Below are positions 1 through 7,998 of a DNA stretch of 64,000 nucleotides, piece after piece; position 1 is the first letter of the stretch; each line of letters opens with the position of its first letter. Origin of the DNA: Sphingomonas canadensis (GTDB lineage: Bacteria > Pseudomonadota > Alphaproteobacteria > Sphingomonadales > Sphingomonadaceae). The notes beneath the pieces are model-generated. The model was not told the origin of the DNA. It made no database searches and worked only from the letters and a program-made list of their open reading frames with translations. Where the stretch lies: the NCBI RefSeq assembly GCF_026013525.1, contig NZ_JAPDRA010000007.1:1-64000 (forward strand), given 5' to 3'. The translations under genes were made by a program, and so were the position numbers.

Positions 1-1
1 G

Positions 2-178
2 CGCACTTGCATGCCTCGCCAACGCGCATTCGATCCGATCAAATACAAGCTGCGAAACCAAATCGAGCGGACCATCGGCAAGCTCAAACAACTCCGGCGC
101 ATCGCAACCCGATACGACCGCATCCCGCAAAACTACCTCGCCAGCCTATGCTTGGCCGCCCTCAGCTTCTGGTGCTGA
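2..178 (+). pseudogene. IS5-family transposase, C-terminal fragment (cut by window edge)
   Basis: The reading frame is open from the window start and ends in TGA. Its translation contains RNQIERTIGKLKQLRRIATRYD followed in sequence by a Leu/Ala-rich tail ending SFWC. This matches the C-terminal end of IS5-family (IS427/IS1031-type) DDE transposases, where the catalytic Glu lies in a helix of the form NxIE/RxxxxLKxxRRIATRYD. Only about 58 codons are visible, so whether the element is complete upstream is unknown. It is the only mobile-element sequence in the window and ends 35 bp before the stop codon of the convergent pyk gene. Confidence 0.75.
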
Positions 179-196
179 ATGTCGATTCAACCTAGC
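179..196 (+). repeat. candidate right terminal inverted repeat of the IS element
   Basis: Immediately after the transposase stop is ATGTCGATTCAACCTAG. IS427-type elements typically end in an imperfect inverted repeat a few bases beyond the transposase stop and duplicate a short T/A-rich target. The left end is outside the window, so the exact terminus cannot be fixed here. Confidence 0.35.
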
Positions 197-213
197 CGCC
201 CGCCACAGGCCAC

Positions 214-1668
214 TCAGCGATAATTCTTCAGTTCGTCGCCCAGGATGCGCACGACGTGCAGCACGTTGGTGGCGCCCGGCGTGCCGAAGGGGACGCCGGC
301 GCACACGATCACGCGATCGCCCGCCGCGGCGATATGGTGGCGCAGCGCCATGCGCTTGGCCTTGGCCACCATCTCCTCGAACGAGCCGACGTCCTTGGTG
401 TGGACCGCGTGGACGCCCCACAACAGGCCCAGCCGCCGCGCCGTCTCCAGCTTGGGGGTGAGCACCATGATCGGCACCGCCGGACGCTCGCGCGCGATGC
501 GCCGCGCGGTGGAGCCCGAGGTGGTGAAGCACAGGATCGCGCTGGCGGAAACGGTGGCGGCGATGTTCTTCGCCGCCTCGGCCAGCGCGTCGGCGGTGGT
601 GGGATCGGGGCGGGTGACGGTGAAGTGGACGCGATCGCCATGCGCCGGATCGCGCTCCACCGCATCGGCGATGGCGTTCATCATCGCCACCGATTCGACC
701 GGATATTTGCCCGCCGCGCTTTCCGCCGACAGCATGATCGCGTCCGCGCCATCATAGACCGCGGTGGCCACGTCCGACACCTCGGCCCGCGTCGGCGACG
801 GCGATTCGATCATCGATTCGAGCATCTGCGTGGCGACGATCACCGGCCGCCCCTGGCGCCGCGCCGTCTCCACGATGCGCTTCTGGAGCGGCGGCACCGT
901 TTCCGGCGGCAGCTCGACGCCCAGATCGCCGCGCGCGACCATCACCGCGTCGCACTGCTCCACGATCTCGTCCAGCCGGGCGATGGCGCTGGGCTTCTCG
1001 ATCTTGGCGAGCAGCGAGGCACGCCCGGCGATCAGCCGCCGCGCCTCCGCCAGATCCTCGGGCCGCTGGACGAAGCTGAGCGCGATCCAGTCCACCCCCT
1101 GTTCGCAGGCGAAGGCCAGGTCGCTGCGGTCCTTCTCGGTCAGCGCCGCCAGCGGCAGCACCATGTCCGGCACGTTCAGCCCCTTGGAGTTCGACAGCGC
1201 GCCGCCGACCTCGACGATGGTGGTCAGCCGGTCGGGCGCATGGGAAAGCACGCGCAGCACCAGCTTGCCGTCGTCGAGCAGCAGCCGCGCGCCCTCGCGC
1301 GCCGCCTCGAAGATCTCGCGGTGGGGCAGCTCGACGCGGGTGGCGTCGCCGGGCTCCGGATTGCGATCGAGCACGAATTCATGCCCCGGCATCAGCATCA
1401 CCCGTCCCTCGGCGAACTTGCCGACGCGCAGCTTCGGCCCCTGGAGATCGGCCAGGATCGTGCTGGGGCGCGACACCCGCCCCTCCAGCGCGCGGATCGC
1501 CTTGATCAACGGCACCTTCGACGCCTGGTCGCCATGGCTCATGTTGATGCGGAAGGCATCGGCGCCCGCACGATGGAGCTGCTCGATCATCTCGGGCGTG
1601 CTGCTTGCCGGGCCGAGCGTGGCAAGCACCCTGACCTTGCGCGAACGCGGGTTGATCGCCTTGGACAT
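214..1668 (-). CDS. pyk: pyruvate kinase
   Basis: Converts phosphoenolpyruvate and ADP to pyruvate and ATP, the last step of glycolysis and of the Entner-Doudoroff route; cytoplasmic. The 484-aa length is typical. Visible family motifs are RINMSHGD (about residue 40), LADLQGPKLRVG (about 72), the catalytic-Lys segment LLAKIEKPSA (about 220), MVARGDLGVELP (about 245) and the long conserved stretch around TQMLESM...PTRAEVSDVA. The C-terminal alpha/beta regulatory domain carries TSGSTARRIARERP. The ATG start directly precedes SKAINPRSRKVRVLATLGPASS, the usual N-terminus. It is divergent from the DUF1244 gene. The IS fragment sits about 20 bp downstream of its stop, where a terminator would be expected. 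Confidence 0.98.
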   Translation of the reverse strand: MSKAINPRSRKVRVLATLGPASSTPEMIEQLHRAGADAFRINMSHGDQASKVPLIKAIRALEGRVSRPSTILADLQGPKLRVGKFAEGRVMLMPGHEFVLDRNPEPGDATRVELPHREIFEAAREGARLLLDDGKLVLRVLSHAPDRLTTIVEVGGALSNSKGLNVPDMVLPLAALTEKDRSDLAFACEQGVDWIALSFVQRPEDLAEARRLIAGRASLLAKIEKPSAIARLDEIVEQCDAVMVARGDLGVELPPETVPPLQKRIVETARRQGRPVIVATQMLESMIESPSPTRAEVSDVATAVYDGADAIMLSAESAAGKYPVESVAMMNAIADAVERDPAHGDRVHFTVTRPDPTTADALAEAAKNIAATVSASAILCFTTSGSTARRIARERPAVPIMVLTPKLETARRLGLLWGVHAVHTKDVGSFEEMVAKAKRMALRHHIAAAGDRVIVCAGVPFGTPGATNVLHVVRILGDELKNYR

Positions 1669-1745
1669 CCGGATCCTCGCCTGGGGAGCTATGCGTCGGT
1701 GGCTCTAACCCTTAATGCGTCAGGATCAACCCGTGGAGACGGATT

Positions 1746-2123
1746 ATGACAACGCTGGACACGCTGGACGACAAAATCGCCGCCGCCGCATTCCGCCGGC
1801 TGGTCCGCCATCTCCGCCACCGCAGCGATGCGGAGAACATCGATCTGATGGGCCTGGCGGGCTTCTGCCGCAACTGCCTGTCCGACTGGGTGGAGGAGGC
1901 GAGCGGCGGCGGCATCGGCCGGGAGGACGCGCGCGCGATCGTCTATGGCATGCCCTATGCCGAGTGGAAGGCGCGGTTCCAGAAGGAGGCGACGCCCGAG
2001 CAGCTTGCGCGGATGCAGGAAAGCCTGGCCCGGAACGAGGCGGTGGAGGCTGCGCTGGACGAAGCGCTCGACGAGAGCTTCCCGGCCAGCGATCCGCCGT
2101 CGATGATCGAGCCGGGCCGCTGA
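1746..2123 (+). CDS. DUF1244-domain protein with C-terminal FPASDPPS motif
   Basis: A 125-aa protein of unknown function. Residues about 15-80 match the DUF1244 family: FRRLVRHLRHRSDAENIDLM, then AGFCRNCLSDW with a CxxC pair, then EDARAIVYGMPYAEWKARFQ. The C-terminus (ALDEALDESFPASDPPS) is a short motif I know as a separate small-protein signature (xxLDExLxESFPASDPP) seen in many proteobacterial proteins, so this looks like a fusion or extension of the DUF1244 core. No signal peptide or membrane segment is visible, so it is probably cytoplasmic. The CxxC could bind metal, but that is inference. It is divergent from pyk with a 77-bp gap and is followed 30 bp later by a secreted amidohydrolase. 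Confidence 0.85.
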   Translation: MTTLDTLDDKIAAAAFRRLVRHLRHRSDAENIDLMGLAGFCRNCLSDWVEEASGGGIGREDARAIVYGMPYAEWKARFQKEATPEQLARMQESLARNEAVEAALDEALDESFPASDPPSMIEPGR

Positions 2124-2153
2124 ACGACATGAAATAGAGGAGAGGGGAACGAG

Positions 2154-3512
2154 ATGATCCGCACGATCGCGACCGCGCTGGCGCTGGCAATCGCCGGCCC
2201 CGCGCTGGCCCAGTCCGCCGCGCCCGCGCCCGGCGCGGCGCCGGTGGCCGCCAAGGTGACCTATATCCACGCCGGCCGCCTGCTCGACCGGCCCGGCCAG
2301 CCGCCGCGCGGCAACAGCACGATCATCGTGCGCGACGGCAGGATCGCCGAGGTGCGCGACGGATTCGCCGCGCCGGAGGGCGGCGCCGCGCTGATCGACC
2401 TGAAGGACCGTTTCGTGCTGCCGGGCCTGATCGATCTGCACGTCCACCTGCTGGGCATCGGCGGCGATCCGATGCGCGCGCGGCTGCTCGCGCTGACCAA
2501 CGACGATGCCGACGACCTGCTGATCGGCATATCGAACGCCCGCGTCACCATCGACGCGGGCTTCACCACCATCCGCGATCCGGGCGACGACCCGCGCAGC
2601 ATCCGCGCGCTGCGCGATGCGATCGAGCGCGGCGACGTGGCCGGCCCCACCATCGTCAACGGCGGACTGATGCTTTCGGTGACGGGCGGGCATGGCGACG
2701 GATCGAACGGCGTGCGCGCCGACGTGGCCGAGATGATCATCCAGAAGCAGGAGCAGGTGTGCGACGGCGCGGTGGATTGCGCCCGCGCGGTGCGCCGCCA
2801 GATCGCGCTGGGCGCGCAGGTGATCAAGTTCGCGGCGACGGGCGGGGTGCTTTCCAACGTCTCCGGCGGGCTGGGCCGCGCGATGACGCCGGAGGAGATG
2901 CGCGCGATCGTGGAGACCGCGCACGGCCTGGGCCGCAAGGTGGCGGCGCACAGCCACGCCGCCGACGGCACCAAGGCGGCGCTGATCGCGGGCGTGGACA
3001 CGATCGAGCACGGCAGCTTCCTGGACGATGAGGCGATCCGCCTGTTCAAGGAAAAGGGCGCGTGGCTGGTGCCGACGATGCTGGCGCCGCGCGCGGCCGT
3101 GGCGCAGGCCCGCGGCGGCGCGTTGCCGCCGGCCGTGATCCCCAAGGCGGAGGAGGCGGCGGCCGCCGCCTTCGAAAGCCACAAGAAGGCGATTGCCGCG
3201 GGGGTGAAGATCGCCTTCGGCACCGACACCGGCGTATCGAAGCATGGCGACAATGCGCAGGAGTTCGCGCTGATGGTGAAGGCGGGGATGAAGCCTGCCG
3301 ACGCGATCGCCGCCGCCACCGTCAACGCCGCCGACGCGCTGGGCCGCAAGGGCGAACTGGGCAGCATCGAGCCGGGCAAATGGGCGGACATCATCGCCGT
3401 ATCCGGCGACCCGCTGAGCGATGTGACGCGGCTGGAATCGGTGGAGTTCGTGATGCGCCGCGGTGCCGTCCACAAGGCGGGCGGAAAGCGCCAGGGCTTT
3501 CCGCCGCAATAA
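2154..3512 (+). CDS. secreted metal-dependent amidohydrolase family protein
   Basis: 452 aa. A signal peptide ([20 protein letters not shown]) predicts export to the periplasm. The mature part has the amidohydrolase-superfamily TIM-barrel signatures: DLHVH (His96, His98) as the first metal ligands, VIKFAATGG where Lys is the usual bridging residue, AAHSHAADG and TIEHGSFLD for later His ligands, and [11 protein letters not shown] for the catalytic Asp. The C-terminus ([22 protein letters not shown]) is the typical small beta-sandwich return. The closest families are imidazolonepropionase-like or Xaa-Pro dipeptidase-like amidohydrolases, but the substrate cannot be deduced. A strong Shine-Dalgarno (GAGGAGAGGGG) lies 5-15 bases before the ATG. 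It may be co-transcribed with the DUF1244 gene. Confidence 0.9.
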   Translation: MIRTIATALALAIAGPALAQSAAPAPGAAPVAAKVTYIHAGRLLDRPGQPPRGNSTIIVRDGRIAEVRDGFAAPEGGAALIDLKDRFVLPGLIDLHVHLLGIGGDPMRARLLALTNDDADDLLIGISNARVTIDAGFTTIRDPGDDPRSIRALRDAIERGDVAGPTIVNGGLMLSVTGGHGDGSNGVRADVAEMIIQKQEQVCDGAVDCARAVRRQIALGAQVIKFAATGGVLSNVSGGLGRAMTPEEMRAIVETAHGLGRKVAAHSHAADGTKAALIAGVDTIEHGSFLDDEAIRLFKEKGAWLVPTMLAPRAAVAQARGGALPPAVIPKAEEAAAAAFESHKKAIAAGVKIAFGTDTGVSKHGDNAQEFALMVKAGMKPADAIAAATVNAADALGRKGELGSIEPGKWADIIAVSGDPLSDVTRLESVEFVMRRGAVHKAGGKRQGFPPQ

Positions 3513-3592
3513 ACCGCGGCAAGGTTGCGCGGGCCGCGGGCAATCGCCTAGAGGCCCGGCTTCCCCAATTCGAATCCGAGAGCCGAAAACCG

Positions 3593-3832
3593 ATGACCGA
3601 CAATATCTCCGCCGAGCAGTTGCGCCTTTTCATCGAGCGCATCGAGCGGCTTGAGGAGGAGAAGAAGGCGATCGCCGACGACATCAAGGACGTCTATGCC
3701 GAGGCCAAGTCCACCGGCTTCGACGCCAAGACGATGCGCACGATCGTCCGCCTCCGCAAGATGGAGAAGCACCAGCGCGACGAGATGGACGCGCTCGTCG
3801 AAACCTATCGCACCGCGCTGGGCATGGCCTGA
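3593..3832 (+). CDS. gapR: DUF2312 / GapR-family DNA-binding protein
   Basis: 79 aa, entirely helical in appearance: [54 protein letters not shown]. This is the DUF2312 signature. The characterised member is Caulobacter GapR, an essential nucleoid protein that binds overtwisted, A/T-rich DNA ahead of replication forks and transcription and stimulates type II topoisomerases. The long N-terminal coiled coil and the basic second helix ([17 protein letters not shown]) are as in GapR. The start is the ATG directly before TDNISAEQ; the longer frame upstream is read-through from non-coding sequence. It lies 80 bp after the amidohydrolase and 117 bp before yebC. Family assignment is firm; functional equivalence to GapR is inferred. 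Confidence 0.9.
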   Translation: MTDNISAEQLRLFIERIERLEEEKKAIADDIKDVYAEAKSTGFDAKTMRTIVRLRKMEKHQRDEMDALVETYRTALGMA

Positions 3833-3949
3833 CGCGAGACCCCGGCCCGCCCGCCCCAAGCTTGCCGAAGGGCGTGCGCGGCCACCAACGATCGCGGGCG
3901 GCGGGCTTCGACCGGCCCGGCCCGATCGGGAAACACTGGATCCGGACCA

Positions 3950-4693
3950 ATGGCAGGCCATTCCAAGTTCAAGAACATCATGCACCGCAAGGGCGCTCAG
4001 GATAAGAAGCGCTCCAACATGTTCTCCAAGCTCAGCCGCGAAATCACCGTCGCGGCCAAGATGGGCTTGCCCGATCCCGACATGAACCCGCGCCTGCGCG
4101 CCGCGATCAACGCGGCCAAGGCGCAGTCGATGCCGAAGGACAATATCCAGCGTTCGATCGACAAGGCGGCGAAGGGCGATACCGAGAATTACGAGGAGGT
4201 CCGCTACGAGGGCTTCGGCCCGGGCGGGGTGAGCCTGATCATCGAGGCGCTGACCGACAACCGCAACCGCACCGCCACCAACGTGCGCACCGCGGTGACC
4301 AAGAACGGCGGCAACATGGGCGCCAGCGGATCGGTAAGCCACGGTTTCGACCGGATGGGCCTGATCAACTATCCCGCCTCCGCCGGCGATGCCGACAAGG
4401 TGTTCGAGGCCGCGCTGGAAGCCGGCGCCGAGGATGTGACGTCGAGCGAGGACGGCCACGAGATCTGGACCGCGATCGACGCGCTGCATGAGGTGGTGAA
4501 GGCGCTGGAACCCGTGCTGGGCGAAGCCGAGGGCGCCAAGCTGGCGTGGAAGCCGCAGACCATGGTCAGCGTGGGCGAGGACGACGCGGGCAAGCTGTTC
4601 AAGCTGATCGACACGCTGGACGACGACGACGACGTCCAGACCGTGTGGGGCAATTACGAAGTGCCCGACGAGGTGATGGAGAAGCTGGCGTGA
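3950..4693 (+). CDS. yebC: YebC/PmpR-family protein
   Basis: 247 aa, the normal length. The N-terminus [21 protein letters not shown] is the hallmark of YebC/TACO1 proteins, followed by [28 protein letters not shown] and [19 protein letters not shown]. Members have been described as transcriptional regulators (PmpR) and, more recently, as ribosome-associated factors that help translation of proline-rich stretches; the sequence alone does not choose between these. Cytoplasmic. It precedes ruvC by 127 bp, the common yebC-ruvC order, although ruvA and ruvB are not here. Confidence 0.97.
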   Translation: MAGHSKFKNIMHRKGAQDKKRSNMFSKLSREITVAAKMGLPDPDMNPRLRAAINAAKAQSMPKDNIQRSIDKAAKGDTENYEEVRYEGFGPGGVSLIIEALTDNRNRTATNVRTAVTKNGGNMGASGSVSHGFDRMGLINYPASAGDADKVFEAALEAGAEDVTSSEDGHEIWTAIDALHEVVKALEPVLGEAEGAKLAWKPQTMVSVGEDDAGKLFKLIDTLDDDDDVQTVWGNYEVPDEVMEKLA

Positions 4694-4762
4694 TCCAGCG
4701 CCTCCCCCGGCGCACTGGGGGAGGTTGTTCCCGGCGGCGGCGCGGGCCGCCGTCCTGCTTGC

Positions 4763-4784
4763 TCACGCGAAGGCGCGGAGGCGT
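4763..4784 (+). repeat. imperfect copy of a CGCGAAGG-type intergenic repeat
   Basis: This 22-bp stretch matches, at 20 of 22 positions, the repeat found twice in opposite orientation at 14167-14188 and 14360-14381. It lies in the yebC-ruvC spacer. The unit is built from a CGCGAAGG-like octamer repeated in tandem. Confidence 0.6.
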
Positions 4785-4820
4785 GAAGCTGGCGGCAGCC
4801 GTCCCAGCGGCGATCCGCGC

Positions 4821-5318
4821 ATGATCCTGCTCGGCCTCGATCCCGGGCTGGCGACCACCGGCTGGGGGCTGATCCGCGCCGAAGGCAACCGGCTGAGCCA
4901 TGTCGCCAACGGCCGTCTGACCACCGATGCCAAGGCGCCCCTTCCCCGCCGTCTGGCGCATCTCGACGCGCAGCTTGCCGCGCTGATCGCCGATCATGCG
5001 CCCGATGCCGCCGCGGTGGAGGAGGTGTTCGTCAACGCCAATCCCCAGTCCACGCTGAAGCTGGGGCAGGCGCGCGGCGTGGTGATCTGCGCCGCCGCGC
5101 GGGCGGGGATCGAGGTGGGCGAATATGCCGCGCGGCTGGTGAAGAAGGCGGTGGTCGGCAACGGCAATGCCGAGAAGGCGCAGGTCCATGCGATGGTGAC
5201 GCGGCTGCTGCCCGGCGTGAAGATCGACGGCCCCGACGCCGCCGACGCGCTGGCCGTCGCGATCTGCCATGCCCACCACCTGGCCAGCGCAAGGGCGCTG
5301 GGGGGCGGCAGGGCGTGA
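4821..5318 (+). CDS. ruvC: crossover junction endodeoxyribonuclease RuvC
   Basis: 165 aa. Resolves Holliday junctions together with RuvAB. The catalytic acidic tetrad is complete: Asp7 in [13 protein letters not shown], Glu67 in AAVEEVFVN, and Asp139 and Asp142 in [15 protein letters not shown]. The [16 protein letters not shown] segment (about 73-87) is the usual RuvC block. The ATG start is fixed by the N-terminus ILLGLDPGL; the upstream in-frame extension is spacer sequence containing a repeat. ruvA and ruvB are absent from the window. It ends 44 bp from the convergent oxygenase operon. Confidence 0.97.
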   Translation: MILLGLDPGLATTGWGLIRAEGNRLSHVANGRLTTDAKAPLPRRLAHLDAQLAALIADHAPDAAAVEEVFVNANPQSTLKLGQARGVVICAAARAGIEVGEYAARLVKKAVVGNGNAEKAQVHAMVTRLLPGVKIDGPDAADALAVAICHAHHLASARALGGGRA

Positions 5319-5362
5319 TCCGCGCGGATTGAACCGTTCCCAGCGGAGGCCGGGGAGCGGAT

Positions 5363-6844
5363 TCAGGCAGGCGGTGCGACGTCGAAGGCCACGGTCATCC
5401 GCTCGCCGGCGGCGAAGGGCACCGTGCCGTGCCACAGGATGGAGGGGAACAGCACCAGCCGCCCCGGCCGCGGCTCGACGGTGCGCAGCGGCGGCAGATC
5501 CAGCCCCAGCCCGGCCTGCGGAGCGCCCAGCGTCAGCCACCCGGCCTCGCCTCCGCCCCGCTCCGCCTCGCCCGGCAATGCGACGTACAGCGCGGAGGAT
5601 ATCCAGCCCTGAGGATGGACATGCGCGGCATGGTGCCCCGCCGCCGCCAGCCGCACCGACCAGCTTCCGGCGAAGCGCACCGGCCTGTCGCGGCGCGGCG
5701 CGAGCGTGGGGTGGCGCGGATCGGCGGGGGGAAGCTGGTCGCGGTGCCGCTCCACCGCCCAGACGATGGCCTGGCGCAGCGCCACGATCTCCGGCTCGAT
5801 CCGGCGGAACAGCGGCCCATCGGTCTGGGTGCCGCCACGCACCGACTGGTCGAGATGCTGCGCGCGCGCGTGGTGAAGCCCGCGCAGCACCTCCGCCAGC
5901 CGCTCCAGCGGCGGCAGGCGATCGCCCAGGTCGATCACCGAGACGAGCCGGGGATCTCCCGCCAGCCAATCGTGGCGCGGATCGCCCGCCAGCCGCCAGG
6001 CGATCGCGGCATAGGGCCAGAGCGCCGTGGCGTGGGGCGTATCCAGCCAGCGCTCGATCAGCGGCAGCGCCTCCGCCGCGCGTCCGGTGCGCAGCAGGTG
6101 GCGGACGCGGCGCACCGCCACGCCCGCATCGTCGAACCCCGCCAGGCGCAGGAACAGCGGCTCGGCGGCGTCGGCCTCGCCCAGCTCCGAACGGGCGGCG
6201 GCCTCCTGAAGATCGAGGAACGGCGATCCGCCCACCGCCGCCCGGGCGCGGGCGATCGCATCGCAGGCGGCGCCATGCTGCTCGGCGAGCATCAGCGTCT
6301 GCACCAGCCCTTCCCACAGCGCGCGTTCGCCCGGATGCCCGGCGATCGCGCGGTGATAGGAAGCGGTGGCCGCATCGCGCGCGCCCATCATCCAGCGGAG
6401 CTGCGCCAGCTTGGCGTGGCCCGGCAGCCAGCCGGGGTTCTGCGCCAGCAGCGCGTCCAGATCGCGGATCGCCTCCTCCGCGCGGTCCTCGGCGAACTGC
6501 GCCGCCGCGCGGCCGAAGCGCACCTCGCCATCGCCCGGCGCGAGCGCCACCGCGCGATCGTAAAGCGCCAGCGCGGGCACCCCCGCCTCCAGAGCGACAT
6601 GCGCGTGGCCCTGCGCGATCTTGGCGTCGCCTGGTGCCAGCCGCGCGGCATGGGCGAAGGCATCGAGCGCGATCGCGTGGCGATCCAGCGCACGATGGAG
6701 CAGCCCGCTCCACTGCCACAGCCGCGCATTGCCGCCCGCGCGCGCCGCCGCCTGGGCCAGCAGCGGCGCGGCCTCCTCCTCATTGCCGTCCGCCAGCGCG
6801 GCTGCGGCGCGGCGTTCGAGCGCCTCGGCCTCGCCCGGGGTCAC
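5363..6844 (-). CDS. TPR protein with C-terminal 2OG-Fe(II) oxygenase domain
   Basis: 493 aa. The first ~300 residues are degenerate tetratricopeptide repeats (for example LYDRAVALAPGDGEVRFGRAAAQFAED and ALLAQNPGWLPGHAKLAQL). The C-terminal ~200 residues fit the putative 2OG-Fe(II) oxygenase family: HAAHVHPQGWISSALYVALP supplies early metal His residues and RLVLFPSILWHGTVPF supplies the distal His. No signal peptide, so cytoplasmic. The GTG start overlaps the stop of the upstream hydroxylase gene by 4 bp (GTGA), so the two are translationally coupled. It is the last gene of the sulfotransferase/hydroxylase unit behind the TonB receptor. The substrate is unknown; I infer hydroxylation of a peptide or protein held by the TPRs. 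Confidence 0.85.
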   Translation of the reverse strand: MTPGEAEALERRAAAALADGNEEEAAPLLAQAAARAGGNARLWQWSGLLHRALDRHAIALDAFAHAARLAPGDAKIAQGHAHVALEAGVPALALYDRAVALAPGDGEVRFGRAAAQFAEDRAEEAIRDLDALLAQNPGWLPGHAKLAQLRWMMGARDAATASYHRAIAGHPGERALWEGLVQTLMLAEQHGAACDAIARARAAVGGSPFLDLQEAAARSELGEADAAEPLFLRLAGFDDAGVAVRRVRHLLRTGRAAEALPLIERWLDTPHATALWPYAAIAWRLAGDPRHDWLAGDPRLVSVIDLGDRLPPLERLAEVLRGLHHARAQHLDQSVRGGTQTDGPLFRRIEPEIVALRQAIVWAVERHRDQLPPADPRHPTLAPRRDRPVRFAGSWSVRLAAAGHHAAHVHPQGWISSALYVALPGEAERGGGEAGWLTLGAPQAGLGLDLPPLRTVEPRPGRLVLFPSILWHGTVPFAAGERMTVAFDVAPPA

Positions 6845-7998
6845 AGCCCGCCCGCGGAGGAGCCCCCGTCGGCCGCGATCATCGCCGCCACGGCGGCGCG
6901 CTCGGCCGCGGTCAGATCCGGGTGCCAGACGTCGAGGATCAGCACGACGCGCAGCAGGCCGCTGGGGTTCATCGCCTCATGCTCGACGGTATCGTCGAAT
7001 ACCCAGGCCCGGCCGCGTTCCCACAGCCGCGTCTCGCCGCCGACACGGAACCAGCAGCCTTCGGGCACCACCAGCGGCAGATGGCACACCAGCCGCGCGT
7101 TGTTCACCCCGACATGCGGCGGGATGCTGGTGCCCGGTGCGAGCAGCGAGAACATCGCGTTGGGCGAGGCCCCGGGGATATCCGGCTGGCCGATGCGATC
7201 GAGCAGCGCAAGCGTGGCGGGGGCATGACGGGCGTTGGCCTCCACCCGCTTGCCGTTCTTGTAGAGATGGATCGCGGTCCAGTCCGGATTGCGGTTGAGC
7301 GGGCGCCATTGCTGCAGCGGCAGATGATCCGGATATTCGATATAGGGCACCAGTTCGGACCGTTCGGAGGCCATTGCGGCCTCCAGCTCGGCGGCGATCG
7401 CATCGGTCGCGGCCTCCAGCTCCTCCAGCCAGGGGAAGCGGGCGCGCGGATGATATTCGCGCTCGGCGATGCCGGGGAAATGATAATGGGTCGGCTCGCT
7501 GTGCCACACCCGGGTGCGGCGCAGCGCGTTGGTGCGGAAGCGGGCGATGCGCCAGCGCTCGTCCTCATCCGCGCCCGCCTCGATCGCCGCCGTGCCCTGT
7601 GCCAGCCGCGCCTCGCGCGCGTCGAGCCAGGCGTTGTGGCGCCGCTCCGCCTCGGCGACGATGCCCGCGAGCTGGGGCGGCAGCGCGCCGTCGGGCCGCT
7701 GTGCCAGCGCGTTGCCCCATGCCTCCCCGGCGCGGGGATCCTCGATCCGTTCGAGCAGGCTGGCGCGCAGCAGCAACGCCGAGAAATCGAGCGGGTGGAC
7801 GGCGAGCGCGGCGTGCGCCGCATCCAGCGCGACGCGCGGCTGGCCCAGCGCGCGGCTGATCCCCGCCAGCCGCATCAGCACGCCGAAATCGCCGGGATCG
7901 GCCTCCGCCGCCTGGCGCAGCAGCGCCTGCGCGCCCTTCAGGTCCTGCGCCGCCGCCGCGCGATCGGCCTGGGCGACCAGCGTGGCGGCATCGCTCAC
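6841..7998 (-). CDS. TPR protein with aspartyl/asparaginyl beta-hydroxylase domain
   Basis: 385 aa from a GTG start that overlaps the upstream stop by 4 bp; a longer in-frame extension would run through the sulfotransferase gene and is rejected. Residues 1 to ~110 form TPR-like helices (LKGAQALLRQAAEADPGDFGVLMRLAGISRALGQ). The C-terminal ~190 residues match the Asp/Asn beta-hydroxylase domain: AMFSLLAPGTSIPPHVGVNNARLVCHLPL (first His ligand and the Arg of the cosubstrate pocket), then WVFDDTVEHEAMN (second His), then RVVLILDVWHPDLT. Such enzymes use Fe(II) and 2-oxoglutarate to hydroxylate Asp/Asn side chains. Cytoplasmic. The target is unknown. Confidence 0.88.
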   Translation of the reverse strand: MSDAATLVAQADRAAAAQDLKGAQALLRQAAEADPGDFGVLMRLAGISRALGQPRVALDAAHAALAVHPLDFSALLLRASLLERIEDPRAGEAWGNALAQRPDGALPPQLAGIVAEAERRHNAWLDAREARLAQGTAAIEAGADEDERWRIARFRTNALRRTRVWHSEPTHYHFPGIAEREYHPRARFPWLEELEAATDAIAAELEAAMASERSELVPYIEYPDHLPLQQWRPLNRNPDWTAIHLYKNGKRVEANARHAPATLALLDRIGQPDIPGASPNAMFSLLAPGTSIPPHVGVNNARLVCHLPLVVPEGCWFRVGGETRLWERGRAWVFDDTVEHEAMNPSGLLRVVLILDVWHPDLTAAERAAVAAMIAADGGSSAGGL

